Source: Flavobacterium limnosediminis JC2902
GTDB taxonomy: Bacteria; Bacteroidota; Bacteroidia; Flavobacteriales; Flavobacteriaceae
Length of the DNA: 64,000 bases
Assembly (NCBI RefSeq): GCF_000498535.1
Contig: NZ_AVGG01000001.1
Location: 434,001 to 498,000, forward strand
Direction: 5' to 3'
Shown: piece by piece, positions 41,448 to 51,756 of the stretch
How the letters are laid out: every line of letters begins with the position of its first letter
How positions within the stretch are numbered: the first letter of the stretch is position 1
The notes under the pieces: generated by a model
Seen by the model: the letters and a program-made list of their open reading frames with translations, nothing else
Told to the model about the DNA's origin: nothing
Databases searched by the model: none
Translations under genes and position numbers: made by a program

Positions 41448-43022
41448 TTAATATTTTGCAGAAATTTCTTTTGCAGCTTTCTCTAATACATCAGTGATGT
41501 TATCATCGAATTTACCTGCTTTTAATGCATCAAGAGTATCTCTGTGTTTCGCATTTAAGTATTCCAAGAAATCTTTTTCGAATTCTTTTACTTTGTTTAC
41601 AGGTACGCTTCTTAATAAGTTTTTCGTTCCTGCGTAGATAATAGCAACCTGCTCTTCCACTGTAAACGGAGTATTTACCGCTTGTTTCAGGATTTCAACG
41701 TTACGTTTACCTTTTTCGATTACGTTTAAAGTAACCGCATCCAAATCCGATCCGAATTTAGCGAACGCTTCCAATTCACGGAATTGCGCTTGGTCTAATT
41801 TCAAAGTACCAGATACTTTTTTCATCGATTTGATCTGTGCATTACCTCCAACACGCGATACCGAAATACCTACGTTAATCGCCGGACGAACACCAGAGTT
41901 GAATAAATCACCATCCAAGAAAATCTGACCATCCGTAATCGAAATTACGTTTGTTGGGATATAAGCAGAAACGTCACCCGCTTGTGTTTCAATGATTGGC
42001 AACGCTGTTAACGATCCACCACCTTTAACGATTGGTTTTAACACTTCAGGTAAATCATTCATGTTTTTAGCAATGCTGTCATCAGCAATTACTTTACAAG
42101 CTCTTTCTAACAAACGAGAGTGCAAGTAGAAAACGTCTCCAGGATACGCCTCACGTCCCGGTGGTCTTCTTAACAACAAAGACACCTCACGGTAAGCTAC
42201 CGCCTGTTTTGATAAATCATCATAGATAATTAAAGCAGGACGACCAGAATCCCTGAAGTACTCTCCGATAGCAGCACCTGCCATTGGAGCATATACCTGC
42301 ATTGGAGCAGGGTCGGAAGCATTAGCTGCAACGATAACCGTATAAGCCATAGCTCCTTTTTCCTCTAATGTTTTTGCGATACCTGCTACTGTAGACGCTT
42401 TTTGTCCAATAGCAACATATATACAGAATACTGGTTTACCAGCATCATAGAATTCTTTTTGATTCAAAATGGTATCAATACATACTGTAGTTTTACCAGT
42501 TTGACGGTCACCAATTACCAACTCACGTTGTCCACGACCTACAGGAATCATCGCATCGATAGATTTGATACCTGTTTGTAATGGTTCAGTTACCGGTTGA
42601 CGGAAGATAACTCCAGGAGCTTTTCTTTCCAATGGCATTTCATAAAGGTCACCACCGATTGGTCCTTTACCGTCGATAGGGAAACCTAAGGTATCCACAA
42701 CACGACCTACCATTTGCTCACCAACTTTTAAAGAAGCGATACGCTGAGTTCTTTTCACAGTTGAACCTTCTCTGATTCCGGTTGATGGTCCTAATAATAC
42801 CACCCCTACGTTGTCTTCCTCAAGATTCAATACAATAGCTTCCAACCCGTTTTCGAATTGTACTAACTCACCGTATTGTGCATTAGACAAACCGTAAACA
42901 CGAGCGATACCGTCTCCTACCTGAAGAACTGTTCCCACTTCTTCTAAAGTAGCACCTGATTCAAAACCAGATAATTGTTTCTTTAATATTGCTGAAATTT
43001 CAGCAGCTTTAATTTCTGCCAT
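41448..43022 (-). CDS. atpA: ATP synthase subunit alpha
   Basis: A 524-residue non-catalytic F1 subunit. The nucleotide-binding P-loop is [10 protein letters not shown], and the family signature [14 protein letters not shown] follows later. Length and composition are normal. A small hairpin with a GAAA loop (ACACC-GAAA-GGTGT on the minus strand, 43052-43039) lies in the 38-base gap after atpH. Confidence 0.98.
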   Translation of the reverse strand: MAEIKAAEISAILKKQLSGFESGATLEEVGTVLQVGDGIARVYGLSNAQYGELVQFENGLEAIVLNLEEDNVGVVLLGPSTGIREGSTVKRTQRIASLKVGEQMVGRVVDTLGFPIDGKGPIGGDLYEMPLERKAPGVIFRQPVTEPLQTGIKSIDAMIPVGRGQRELVIGDRQTGKTTVCIDTILNQKEFYDAGKPVFCIYVAIGQKASTVAGIAKTLEEKGAMAYTVIVAANASDPAPMQVYAPMAGAAIGEYFRDSGRPALIIYDDLSKQAVAYREVSLLLRRPPGREAYPGDVFYLHSRLLERACKVIADDSIAKNMNDLPEVLKPIVKGGGSLTALPIIETQAGDVSAYIPTNVISITDGQIFLDGDLFNSGVRPAINVGISVSRVGGNAQIKSMKKVSGTLKLDQAQFRELEAFAKFGSDLDAVTLNVIEKGKRNVEILKQAVNTPFTVEEQVAIIYAGTKNLLRSVPVNKVKEFEKDFLEYLNAKHRDTLDALKAGKFDDNITDVLEKAAKEISAKY

Positions 43023-43060
43023 TCTGTTTATAATTTAAACACCTTTCGGTGTGGTAAATA

Positions 43061-43588
43061 CTAATTTAAAAGTTCTCTTTTTAATGTTTGCAAACTGTTT
43101 GCCACAGACGCATTGTACTGTTTGTCGCCGATTCTTAAAATAAATCCTCCGATGATGGACTCATCCACGATATTCGTGATGGTTACGGATTTATTGGAAA
43201 ATTCTTTGATTTTCGCCAATACTTTTACTTCCAATTCCGGAGTGATAGGAAAAGCTGTTGTCACTTTTGCCACTTCCACACCGCTTAATTCGTCAAACAA
43301 CAGATTGTACTGAGACGCTACGGCAGGTAAAATCTCAAATCTTTTGTTTTCTAATAACAATCGGAACAAACTTTTGGTTTCCTGTTGCACGGAAGCAAAT
43401 ACTTCGGATAATGCGGCAACTTTTACATCTCCCTTAACTGTCGGGTTCGATAAAAATTCTTTCAACTCAACGCTTTCCGCCACAGCCGCTACGATAGATT
43501 TCATATCTTCGTTTACGTTTGTCGCTTTCCCGTTGGCGTTCGCAATATCTAAAATTGCTTTTGCATATCTAATCGCTGCTCTTGACAT
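43061..43588 (-). CDS. atpH: ATP synthase subunit delta
   Basis: A 175-residue F1 delta subunit (OSCP type), which joins the peripheral stalk to the top of F1. The helical N-terminal domain begins MSRAAIRYAKAILDIA, and the C-terminal conserved segment IGGFILRIGDKQYNASV is clear. It starts 6 bases after atpF. Confidence 0.95.
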   Translation of the reverse strand: MSRAAIRYAKAILDIANANGKATNVNEDMKSIVAAVAESVELKEFLSNPTVKGDVKVAALSEVFASVQQETKSLFRLLLENKRFEILPAVASQYNLLFDELSGVEVAKVTTAFPITPELEVKVLAKIKEFSNKSVTITNIVDESIIGGFILRIGDKQYNASVANSLQTLKRELLN

Positions 43589-43594
43589 ATACGA

Positions 43595-44086
43595 TTAATT
43601 TAATTTTACTTCGTCTAACATTTTCTCAACCAATGCTGTTTGAGACGCTTTGTTAGAAAGTTCAGCTTTTAATAATTTTTCAGCAATTTCCACTGAAAGA
43701 TCAGATACCTGGCTTTTCAATTCAGCCAAAGCGGCATTTTTCTCGCTTTCGATAGACGCTTTTGCCTGATCAATCATTTTAGCACCTTGTATCTGTGCTT
43801 CTGATTTTGCATCTGCAATTATTTTTTCTTTTATTTCACGGGCTTCCTTAAGCATTGTATCTCTTTCCGCACGCGCCTCGTCCAATAATCTTTGATTATC
43901 AGCTTTAAGGTTTAATAGCTCTTTTTTGGCAATTTCTGCAGAAGCCAAGGCATTATTAATAGATTCCTCTCTGCTTTTAACAGCGCCTAAGATTGGTTTC
44001 CAAGCTAATTTTTTCATTAGCAAAAAGAAAACCAAGAAGATTAAGGTTGTCCAAAAAATTAAACTTTCCGGTGAAGTGAAGTTCAT
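43595..44086 (-). CDS. atpF: ATP synthase subunit b
   Basis: A 163-residue peripheral-stalk subunit with one N-terminal membrane helix (about 8-26) and a long, highly charged coiled coil rich in Ala, Glu, Lys and Gln. There is one b gene and no b' gene beside it, so the stalk is a homodimer. It lies downstream of the strong hairpin after atpE. Confidence 0.95.
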   Translation of the reverse strand: MNFTSPESLIFWTTLIFLVFFLLMKKLAWKPILGAVKSREESINNALASAEIAKKELLNLKADNQRLLDEARAERDTMLKEAREIKEKIIADAKSEAQIQGAKMIDQAKASIESEKNAALAELKSQVSDLSVEIAEKLLKAELSNKASQTALVEKMLDEVKLN

Positions 44087-44119
44087 ATTCTTATATAATT
44101 AAATTGTGTTTTACTTTTA

Positions 44120-44152
44120 AAAAGTTTCGCAACCAACCGTTGCGAAACTTTT
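44120..44152 (-). terminator. Intercistronic hairpin directly after atpE
   Basis: AAAAGTTTCGCAAC (44120-44133) and GTTGCGAAACTTTT (44139-44152) make a perfect 14-bp stem with a 5-base loop. On the minus strand it begins 8 bases after the atpE stop and ends in five T. It looks like a terminator, yet atpF-H-A-G follow on the same strand, so it must be leaky or act as a 3' stabiliser. Confidence 0.8.
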
Positions 44153-44160
44153 ATCTTAAA

Positions 44161-44379
<219 letters not shown>

Positions 44380-44402
44380 TTAATAATTAATAAAACTCGC
44401 TA

Positions 44403-45548
44403 TTAATGATGATCGTGCTCTTCTACAGCCTGACCAATAAACAACGCTGACAACAATGTGAAAACATAAGCCTGCAACGCAGCAACCAACATCTCCAACA
44501 CACTCATAAACAAAACGAATGCTCCGGAAACCGGTGCTATTGCAACCGACTTAAATATGTAAATCAACGAAATTAAACTCAAAATAATAATGTGACCTGC
44601 AGTAATGTTCGCGAATAAACGAATCATTAAAGCGAAGGGCTTTGTAAACATACCGATAATTTCCACCGGCCACATAATCGGGTACAATGCTTTCGGCACA
44701 GGTGGCGCGAAAATATGACCCCAGTATGCTTTATTGGCACTGGCTGTAGTAATCATAAAGGTAATGAAAGCCATTACAAAGGTAAAGTAAATATTACCCG
44801 TTAAATTTGAACTGAACGGGAAGAAAGGAATCAAACCAATCAAGTTGTTAATCCAGATAAAGAAAAATATCGTTAACAAATACGGCATGTATTTAGCGTA
44901 TTTCTTATGACCGATGTTCGGGATTGCAATTTCGTCTCTTACGAAAAGTACCAATGGCTCCAAGAATCCGGCCAATCCTTTCGGCGCTTTGTCATTCTTT
45001 TTATAAGAACGCGCCATAGCTGTAAACAATAACAACAATACGATTACAGACAACAACATTGAGAAAACATTTTTCGTAATAGAAAAATTCAATGGACGAA
45101 CATCAAAGTCTAAAGGAATCATACCAAAGTCTTTTATCTCTGCAAACTTATCCGCATAATAAACCACTTCATTATAGCGAACGAAACTCTCTCCGTCAAC
45201 CGATACTACGTGATGACCTGTATTGTCATGGTGAAATTCTGCTGAAGAAAAAACTTTCAAACCATTATCAGTCCATAAAATAATAGGAAGGGCAAGCGAT
45301 ATTGGATGACCATCCCAATCTGCAATGTGAAAATCGTGTGCATCACCAATATGCGAATTGATTAATTCCGTAGCACTAAACTCTTTTCCCTCACCATGAG
45401 CTGCTGGAGCAGCTGTATGATGCTCTTCATGTGCTACTTCTGTTTTTACTTGAACTGAATCAGTTGTTGGGTTCGCCAAAGCAATTGAAGAAACAAGTCC
45501 TACAAAAGTTGCTACAATAAAACTAACAGGTTTTTTTGAAATCGCCAT
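44403..45548 (-). CDS. atpB: ATP synthase subunit a, with N-terminal extension
   Basis: A 381-residue F0 a subunit. The C-terminal two thirds contain the membrane helices and the essential arginine in MIRLFANITAGHII. E. coli AtpB has about 270 residues. Here the first ~30 residues resemble a signal peptide (ending SSIALANP), and a hydrophilic His/Glu-rich segment with VAHEEHHTAAPAAHGEG follows, then an extra soluble stretch before the first usual helix (about residue 155). An extended, partly periplasmic N-terminus is known in Bacteroidota. The gene has its own good promoter. Confidence 0.95.
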   Translation of the reverse strand: MAISKKPVSFIVATFVGLVSSIALANPTTDSVQVKTEVAHEEHHTAAPAAHGEGKEFSATELINSHIGDAHDFHIADWDGHPISLALPIILWTDNGLKVFSSAEFHHDNTGHHVVSVDGESFVRYNEVVYYADKFAEIKDFGMIPLDFDVRPLNFSITKNVFSMLLSVIVLLLLFTAMARSYKKNDKAPKGLAGFLEPLVLFVRDEIAIPNIGHKKYAKYMPYLLTIFFFIWINNLIGLIPFFPFSSNLTGNIYFTFVMAFITFMITTASANKAYWGHIFAPPVPKALYPIMWPVEIIGMFTKPFALMIRLFANITAGHIIILSLISLIYIFKSVAIAPVSGAFVLFMSVLEMLVAALQAYVFTLLSALFIGQAVEEHDHH

Positions 45549-45591
45549 ACCTTATTAAATATCTTAATTTTTACGGTCTATAAATTTTGTG

Positions 45592-45619
45592 CAAAGGTAC
45601 ATTTTAAATTAATAAACAA
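45592..45619 (-). promoter_or_regulatory. Promoter of atpBEFHAG
   Basis: On the minus strand: TTG (45619-45617), 17 bases, TACCTTTG (45599-45592). Both boxes are exact. The transcript would start near 45585 and give a leader of about 37 bases. Confidence 0.7.
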
Positions 45620-45682
45620 AAATATAAAATCACAAATTTTAAAAAGCGTGGCTAATTCTCTTGAAATCTTTGAATTAAATAT

Positions 45683-46069
45683 TTATTTCTGACCTAAAAG
45701 CCTTACGGAGTGAATAGTTTCAAATAATAAAAAAAGGAAAAAAGGAATAAAAAAAGCAATGACATCCGGTTTTTTGTCGTCCAGATCCGATTGAATCAAA
45801 GGCAGCAGAAAAACAACCGACGCCATCATTTTTAAAATTCCGGTGGCTAAAAAGGCATACCCGGTTTTATCGAAAAAGGTCTGATTTACAAACACCAAAA
45901 AGAAAAAAAACAATAGTGTGCATATAAAATGAAACAGATAAATACTCAGTGTTTCATAATAGAAAGTAATCCCGGTAAAATAAGTTTCAACAAGAATTTT
46001 TTGAGCAAAGAACAACAAAACAGAAAAAGGAAGAAATTGTTTTAAAAAAGGTATTATTTTTTCTTTCAT
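45683..46069 (-). CDS. DUF6168 family small membrane protein
   Basis: A 128-residue protein with four predicted membrane helices, resembling the flavobacterial family DUF6168. It occupies the position between the AtpZ/AtpI-like gene and atpB where an ATP synthase accessory membrane protein would be expected, and it is hydrophobic and rich in Phe and Leu. A role like AtpI (c-ring assembly or Mg2+ uptake) can be supposed from position only. Confidence 0.8.
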   Translation of the reverse strand: MKEKIIPFLKQFLPFSVLLFFAQKILVETYFTGITFYYETLSIYLFHFICTLLFFFFLVFVNQTFFDKTGYAFLATGILKMMASVVFLLPLIQSDLDDKKPDVIAFFIPFFLFLLFETIHSVRLLGQK

Positions 46070-46080
46070 TATGGGATAAA

Positions 46081-46305
46081 TTATTCTTTGTTTAATTTTT
46101 TTACTTGCAAGATCACATTATAAAGTGCTAAAAACACAGCTAAGAGTGAAAATATAATTGTAAAAAGAGAACCTTTGTCGCTAAATTTATCATCCAGCCA
46201 ACTGCCAAAAAAAACCCCGGCAGCAATAATCACACCCATCTGAAACGGAATATTGATCAGTGCCATCCATTTATTATTCGGTTGTTTTTTTTTGGGCTCT
46301 TCCAT
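46081..46305 (-). CDS. AtpZ/AtpI-family ATP synthase accessory protein
   Basis: A 74-residue protein with two membrane helices (about 17-35 and 46-65), opening with a basic stretch (KKKQPNNKW). The motif GVFFGSWLDDKF, with the helix-breaking acidic pair after the first helix, fits the AtpZ/AtpI family, which helps assemble the c-ring or supplies Mg2+ or Ca2+. It lies 5 bases after the bactofilin gene and 11 bases before DUF6168. Confidence 0.85.
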   Translation of the reverse strand: MEEPKKKQPNNKWMALINIPFQMGVIIAAGVFFGSWLDDKFSDKGSLFTIIFSLLAVFLALYNVILQVKKLNKE

Positions 46306-46310
46306 ATAAA

Positions 46311-46679
46311 TTACTGATTTTTACCGGCATTCCGCATCACACAGGATGCACTGAAATCGGCGCCAGGTTCTACAGACAGTTTCCCTACAACAGCCTCTCC
46401 TTTTATAGAAGCTTTCGAACGAACATTTAAAATATCGGTAACGTCGATTTTTCCGTTGAATTTCCCTTCGATATCCGCCGTTTTACAAATCACGTCTCCC
46501 GTAACACTTCCGGCCGGACCGATAACCAAACGACCGGACGAGGTAAAGTTCCCTTTCAGATGTCCGTCCAAACGAAAATCGGCTTGAGAGACAATGGTTC
46601 CTTCAATGGTTGTCCCTTCAACTATCCGGTTGGTTTTACCCAACAAATCCGTGTATGATTTTTGTGGCTTATCGAACAT
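46311..46679 (-). CDS. Bactofilin (polymer-forming cytoskeletal protein)
   Basis: A 122-residue bactofilin. The central beta-helical domain (about 18-110) shows the hexad pattern of DUF583, with glycine-rich turns such as LDGHLKGNFTSSGRLVIGPAG. Short unstructured ends carry no membrane helix. Bactofilins polymerise without nucleotide and often position cell-wall or motility proteins at the membrane. It follows sprE after 3 bases. Confidence 0.93.
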   Translation of the reverse strand: MFDKPQKSYTDLLGKTNRIVEGTTIEGTIVSQADFRLDGHLKGNFTSSGRLVIGPAGSVTGDVICKTADIEGKFNGKIDVTDILNVRSKASIKGEAVVGKLSVEPGADFSASCVMRNAGKNQ

Positions 46680-46682
46680 AAA

Positions 46683-49370
46683 CTATTTAATTGCTGTCAG
46701 GTATTCGGGCAGATTCTTCTTGATCTGAATCACTTTATAATCTTCATTCGAAATCACGAAAGCATCTTCCTTAACTTTATATCCTTTGAAATCCTTCAAC
46801 ACCGAAATGGTTGACTCCGCTCCTTCTTTACTTGCGAAACCGTGAATTACGACAAAACTCTTATCCGCCAGATAGACATCATTGGATAAAAAGATTTTTT
46901 TGCTGTCCCTGTCTTTGATGAATTTCTCCAGTTTATCCGTTAATGCCTTAACTTTTGCATCACCAACATTCGGATACGGAATCTGAAAAACTATTTTCCA
47001 GCTCACCGGTGTTTCTTTACCCAATTGCAGTTGCTCTAACTTCGGAATATCGTTTTTAAGCAAGGCATCCGCTTCTTTACCTTCATCAATAGTAGGATAA
47101 TTTTTGGCGATGGTTGTCAATTCTTTTTTGTATTGTTCCAAACCTTCCAATCGGGCAATGATTCTGGCACGCAACAATTCAAATTTTGACGCCATCGGAT
47201 CTCCGGCGAAATTCTGAATCATACGTTCGGTCTGCACCAAAGTTTCCTGATACAGTCCTTTCTCATAGTCTTTATACAGATTGCCGTAAGCCACCTCCGG
47301 AGCATCTGTTATCAGATCCACGGCGGTATTGGATAAAATCTTCGCATAATGGCTGTTCGGATATTGCGCTATGATTTCATTTTTCATCATTTCCGCTTTC
47401 GACGGATTGATAAGTTCGTATATTTTATACAGATTGTATTTTGCAGGCAACACCAGTCGCTCTTCCGGATTCTTGGTCAGCAGCGTTTCCAGTCTGGATG
47501 CGGCCAATTCGTATTCCTTGAATTTTTCTTTGTAAATATTCCCCAACTGGAAATAGGCAAAATTCCGGTCTCTGGCCAAACTGTCTAATATTTTCTGATC
47601 GGTAGGCAGTTGATTGGTATAAAAATCTACGGAATATTCCGGTTTTTCCATTTCCGTTACCGGACTTTCATCTACTTTAACCACTTCTTCTGTCGGCACA
47701 ATATCTTCTTCTTTAATATCAGCCGATTCTTCTGCTGAAGACCAGCGCCAATTATCCTTTAAAGTACGGCTACCCCATCTTTTTCGGAATTCATTTTTTC
47801 CGTAAGCCACCGTGGTGGGATTATAGAAATAGAAACTCGATTGATTTTCCAGACCTCCGCGTGGCTGTACGGGTGGTTGCGTAGTTGGAGGCTGCATCGT
47901 TGGCGGCAGCATACTTAAAGGTTCATCGGTTACCATTGCCTTCTTCCCGTCTTTTGTTGACAGAGGCTGATTGCCACCCTGAGTCATGCTTTGGGGATCC
48001 CCGCCTTTTTGCTCTTGGGCTTCTTTCTCCTTTTTGGCTGCTTCCAGTGCTTTTCGTTCATCCTCAATCTTCAGCTTGGTAATGTGGGCCTGATAGAAAT
48101 TTCTTCTGTCGTTTTCACTCATTGCCACCACATTGAGAATGCTGTCGTTGATTTGAATTATATCTTCATACTTTATTACATCGGCCAGATTTTCACGCTT
48201 CTTCTTAACGCTGTAATATTCTCTCGATTTCACATCCAGACGAAGCAACGTACTGTCATAATACTGACCGGCCGTTCTGTATTTCGACTCTTCAAAATAA
48301 ATGGCGGCAAGATTACGGTAGGTCGAAGCTACCAAGTAATTATCCTGAGAAACAGCCCTCAGCGATTTGTTGTACTGTTTTTTAGCGTCTTTATTTTTAC
48401 CCAGCTTATCATAAAATAATCCCTTTTGATAGTGGACTACATCCAAATAAGGGCGGTTTTCACGGTCTTTCAGTAAATCATCGTATTTTTCCGAAAACGC
48501 GAGCGTATCTCCTTTTTTGTAATCAAACTGTTGCGCCTGTTTGGCATGTGCCCAGATTACGTAGCGTCTCGGCGACTTCCGTTTCATATCGATTACCTCC
48601 TGAAAGGCAGCATAGGCACTGTCAGGATAATTCTGGCTTTCATACAATTGTCCCAAAATGAAATTGTAACGCGCTTTTTCCTCTTTGTGTTTGGTCAGTT
48701 CGCGGGCGACTTTCAGTTTCGCAATGGCCGTATCCTTAACGCCTGTATTCAGATAGGCCTGTGCTAAAATCGCACTTGCATCGGCATGGATCTGGCCGTC
48801 CAATTTTCGGTCATTCCCCTTAAGAAGCAGTTTTAAATTTTTTATTGCCTGTGCATCGTTTTCAAGACGAATGTTTGTTTTCTCTCTCCAGATTTTGGCT
48901 TCATAAATCTTATCGCTGTCGGAGTACTTATACAATATATAGTTGAACGCTTCCAGTGCCGGAAGAAAACGATTGTCGTAATAACGGGCTTTCCCTAAGA
49001 GCAGGTGCGCTTCATCCATTTGCGGATTCTTTTCCCCTCCGTCGATATTCATGGAATGTTTCTGAATAGCCTTAATTGCTTTTGTTTCAGCTCTTTCGAA
49101 GTTGGGATTTTTGGTTTGTCCGGGAAGTATCGCCTCTGTCTGTTCCTGCATACGTTCTACCGGGAGGATATCCCAAAAATTGTCCTTATAAGTGTTTTTC
49201 AAATCTTCCACCCCTTTATCAAAAGCCATCTGGCCGTTATATAAAATGTTGTATTCGGCTGAAACAGCGTGTGAATTCCGACTGAGCCATGTGTTCTTTT
49301 TTGTTGAACAGGCTATTAACAGCACCAGAAATGCAACCGCAAACAGGTATTTTAATCGTGTGTTTTTCAA
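46683..49370 (-). CDS. sprE: Type IX secretion/gliding lipoprotein SprE (PorW)
   Basis: An 895-residue lipoprotein with the signal MKNTRLKYLFAVAFLVLLIAC (acylated cysteine at residue 21). It contains TPR-type helical repeats (for example YDNRFLPALEAFNYILYKYSD) before and after a central Pro-rich, low-complexity stretch (TMQPPTTQPPVQPRGG). This matches SprE/PorW, which links the T9SS outer-membrane translocon to the PorKLMN core and is needed for gliding and secretion in Flavobacterium. The start codon is TTG: no in-frame ATG precedes the signal peptide. It heads a cluster with bactofilin and the ATP synthase genes. Confidence 0.88.
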   Translation of the reverse strand: MKNTRLKYLFAVAFLVLLIACSTKKNTWLSRNSHAVSAEYNILYNGQMAFDKGVEDLKNTYKDNFWDILPVERMQEQTEAILPGQTKNPNFERAETKAIKAIQKHSMNIDGGEKNPQMDEAHLLLGKARYYDNRFLPALEAFNYILYKYSDSDKIYEAKIWREKTNIRLENDAQAIKNLKLLLKGNDRKLDGQIHADASAILAQAYLNTGVKDTAIAKLKVARELTKHKEEKARYNFILGQLYESQNYPDSAYAAFQEVIDMKRKSPRRYVIWAHAKQAQQFDYKKGDTLAFSEKYDDLLKDRENRPYLDVVHYQKGLFYDKLGKNKDAKKQYNKSLRAVSQDNYLVASTYRNLAAIYFEESKYRTAGQYYDSTLLRLDVKSREYYSVKKKRENLADVIKYEDIIQINDSILNVVAMSENDRRNFYQAHITKLKIEDERKALEAAKKEKEAQEQKGGDPQSMTQGGNQPLSTKDGKKAMVTDEPLSMLPPTMQPPTTQPPVQPRGGLENQSSFYFYNPTTVAYGKNEFRKRWGSRTLKDNWRWSSAEESADIKEEDIVPTEEVVKVDESPVTEMEKPEYSVDFYTNQLPTDQKILDSLARDRNFAYFQLGNIYKEKFKEYELAASRLETLLTKNPEERLVLPAKYNLYKIYELINPSKAEMMKNEIIAQYPNSHYAKILSNTAVDLITDAPEVAYGNLYKDYEKGLYQETLVQTERMIQNFAGDPMASKFELLRARIIARLEGLEQYKKELTTIAKNYPTIDEGKEADALLKNDIPKLEQLQLGKETPVSWKIVFQIPYPNVGDAKVKALTDKLEKFIKDRDSKKIFLSNDVYLADKSFVVIHGFASKEGAESTISVLKDFKGYKVKEDAFVISNEDYKVIQIKKNLPEYLTAIK

Positions 49371-49518
49371 GGCAAAACGTTTTATTCCTTTAACTTTTAA
49401 AAACTTTTTTTAGTATAACTACGGGTAAAAATACGTTTCTTTTTAATATATGGGAAATTTGAAGGGAAAAATCAGCTTATCGGAAAAAAAATCCCCTGAT
49501 TTCTCAGAGGATTTAAGC

Positions 49519-50214
49519 TTATATTGCAAAAAAGGCTTCCAGCTCTTTCAGAGTTTCCCCTGAGGTCTGGATGTCCTTCACAATTTTTCCCTTTTCAAGG
49601 GTTACGATTCGGTCGGAAACCTCTACGGTATGTTGTAAATCGTGGCTGGAAACCAGAATGGTCACTTCCGGAGTGTCGGCCAGTTCTTTAATAATCTTCT
49701 TTAAACGGATTTGTGTGGTCGGATCCAGATTGGCAAAGGGTTCATCCAGAATAATTACTTCCGGGTTACCGATTAAAGCCGCAATAATCCCCACTTTTTT
49801 CATGTTCCCTTTGGACAAATCGCGTAGGTATTTTTTATTTTTAAGGATTTCACCGTTAAAAAAATCTTCGTGCTTGGCCAATAAAGCATCTACATCCGCT
49901 TTGTTCTGACCGCGCAATTCGCCGATGAAATAAAAATATTCCTCCGGAGTCAAATAACCGATAAGGAAACTTTCATCCAAGAAAGCGGCGGTAAACGGTT
50001 TCCAGTCTTCACTGGTGTTGATCTGGATTCCATTGCTTGAAATTTTTCCGCTGGACGGCTGAATTAAATCCAGCAACAAACTGAAAAAGGTGGTTTTCCC
50101 GGCACCGTTGTTACCCACCAGGCCAAAACTTTCACCCTTCTTAATTTCAAGGTTTTCAATGTTCAATACGGTTACCCCGTTATATGTTTTTGATAAATTC
50201 GTTACTTGTATCAT
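49519..50214 (-). CDS. ABC transporter ATP-binding protein
   Basis: A 231-residue ABC ATPase. Walker A is GNNGAGKTTF (33-42), the signature is LSKGN, and Walker B is VIILDEP. The family is the CcmA/NatA-like exporter type. The following gene upstream (DUF5687) is its membrane partner, with 12 bases between. A PadR-type regulator lies at the start of the cluster, a common way to control such exporters. The substrate is unknown. Confidence 0.93.
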   Translation of the reverse strand: MIQVTNLSKTYNGVTVLNIENLEIKKGESFGLVGNNGAGKTTFFSLLLDLIQPSSGKISSNGIQINTSEDWKPFTAAFLDESFLIGYLTPEEYFYFIGELRGQNKADVDALLAKHEDFFNGEILKNKKYLRDLSKGNMKKVGIIAALIGNPEVIILDEPFANLDPTTQIRLKKIIKELADTPEVTILVSSHDLQHTVEVSDRIVTLEKGKIVKDIQTSGETLKELEAFFAI

Positions 50215-50226
50215 GATTTTTCTGTA

Positions 50227-51696
50227 TTAGTCTTTCTGATTATATGCGGCAATGGTTTTGTATTTTTCCTTTTTGTACACATTCTCGATGATGCGGAACA
50301 TCTTGTTTCTAAACGCAAAGCCGATTATTCCTGCCACTGCTACAAGCAATAAGCCGATTTCGAAACCGAAAAAGAACTTCCCAAGCCCATACAACAGCAT
50401 CGGTACCACTAATTTCGGAATGGAAATTAACATCGTCTTCACGTTGAATGCCTGCTTGTTTCCAAAAGCGCCTTTGGACGAAGACAAATCGATCGGGGTT
50501 TTAACATAGGCGCCTCCCAACAGTACCAAATGCGCATTTACTCCAATATTATAGATGGCACCCACCACAATTAAAAGGTAAATTTCCCAACCGAAATACA
50601 AATAGAAGGAAGCCAAAATTGTGGAAACAACCGTTGCTATTACCATCAGCCACCATTTGGAATTCAGGTATTCTTTGTATTGGATGTTCTGACTCATCAG
50701 TAACGGATAATAAGAACTGTCCCAACTCGGCACAAACTGTCCGAAGGTAAAAAGGAAACCTCCGGAAACAAAAACCCCTGCGAAAACCTGCATGACCGGG
50801 TTTTGATAAGCCTCAATACTGTTAGTAAAAAACAGCAAACCATAAAAAATGAAAAGCACACTCATGAAAACGGTTGTTCTGGAACGCTTGTTTCTTTTTA
50901 AGAGCTTAATGTCGTTTTTCAGAAAAGTGCCTAACGTCCCGAACTGATTCAGCCAGGTTAGGTCTTCGGTTTTGGCGATGGTTTGTTTTACGGAAAGACC
51001 TTCATCCAAATAAAGATTTTTTCTAAAGAACCGGAAGGTTACAATATACAAAGCGCAGAAAAGCAATACCGGTAACAACGCCATCCACTTCGTTTGAAAA
51101 ATCATCTGAAAAAACGCACCTGTGTACTGCGTAATATCAAACAGGTTGAAATACTGCAAACCTCCCAAAGTCACAAAAATTGCAGCCACTGCATAAAACA
51201 CCACCTCTTTTTTGTCGATTAGGATATTCAGGAAATTAGTAAAGAAGATGATCGCGAACATGGCCGTAAACCAGCAAAGTACACCTGCCACATCAAACCC
51301 TTCCCTTAAAAGAACGATCGAAAACGGAATAAAAAAGAAAATATGTATGACGTTAAAAAACGACAGCATGGTTTTTCCCAACGCAAAATTCACGATGCTT
51401 TTTCTTTTTATATTAATGTACAGCAGCGGTTTGATATTCATAACCGGAGTTTTCTGCAGGAAAAAACGAATTGCCAGATCGAAAAAGAAGTAGTAAATCA
51501 GGTATTTGTTTATGGTTTCCAGCGGTTGCAGCCCATAATCTGCAATCAGATAATAGGATGCTGCACCGAGAACCAAAAAGCAGGCGCCGAAATAGATGCC
51601 TCCTAAAATCATCAGAATTTTAAGGACCAAGTTAGTGGAAAGCGAAGCCGATCTTAAAAACGATTTCCATTCCAGTGTAATAAAACGTTTAAACAT
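50227..51696 (-). CDS. DUF5687 family membrane protein, ABC permease
   Basis: A 489-residue membrane protein with about 12 hydrophobic helices, matching DUF5687, a Bacteroidota family found next to CcmA-type ABC ATPases. It is presumably the permease for the ATPase encoded downstream and works as an exporter. The start MFKRFITLEWKSFLRS is characteristic of ABC-2-like permeases (an amphipathic helix before the first membrane helix). Confidence 0.88.
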   Translation of the reverse strand: MFKRFITLEWKSFLRSASLSTNLVLKILMILGGIYFGACFLVLGAASYYLIADYGLQPLETINKYLIYYFFFDLAIRFFLQKTPVMNIKPLLYINIKRKSIVNFALGKTMLSFFNVIHIFFFIPFSIVLLREGFDVAGVLCWFTAMFAIIFFTNFLNILIDKKEVVFYAVAAIFVTLGGLQYFNLFDITQYTGAFFQMIFQTKWMALLPVLLFCALYIVTFRFFRKNLYLDEGLSVKQTIAKTEDLTWLNQFGTLGTFLKNDIKLLKRNKRSRTTVFMSVLFIFYGLLFFTNSIEAYQNPVMQVFAGVFVSGGFLFTFGQFVPSWDSSYYPLLMSQNIQYKEYLNSKWWLMVIATVVSTILASFYLYFGWEIYLLIVVGAIYNIGVNAHLVLLGGAYVKTPIDLSSSKGAFGNKQAFNVKTMLISIPKLVVPMLLYGLGKFFFGFEIGLLLVAVAGIIGFAFRNKMFRIIENVYKKEKYKTIAAYNQKD

Positions 51697-51756
51697 ATAA
51701 ATGCAATTACTTGTTGTAAGAAGTTAGTTGCAAAAAAAGTAAAACTGTTACACTTC

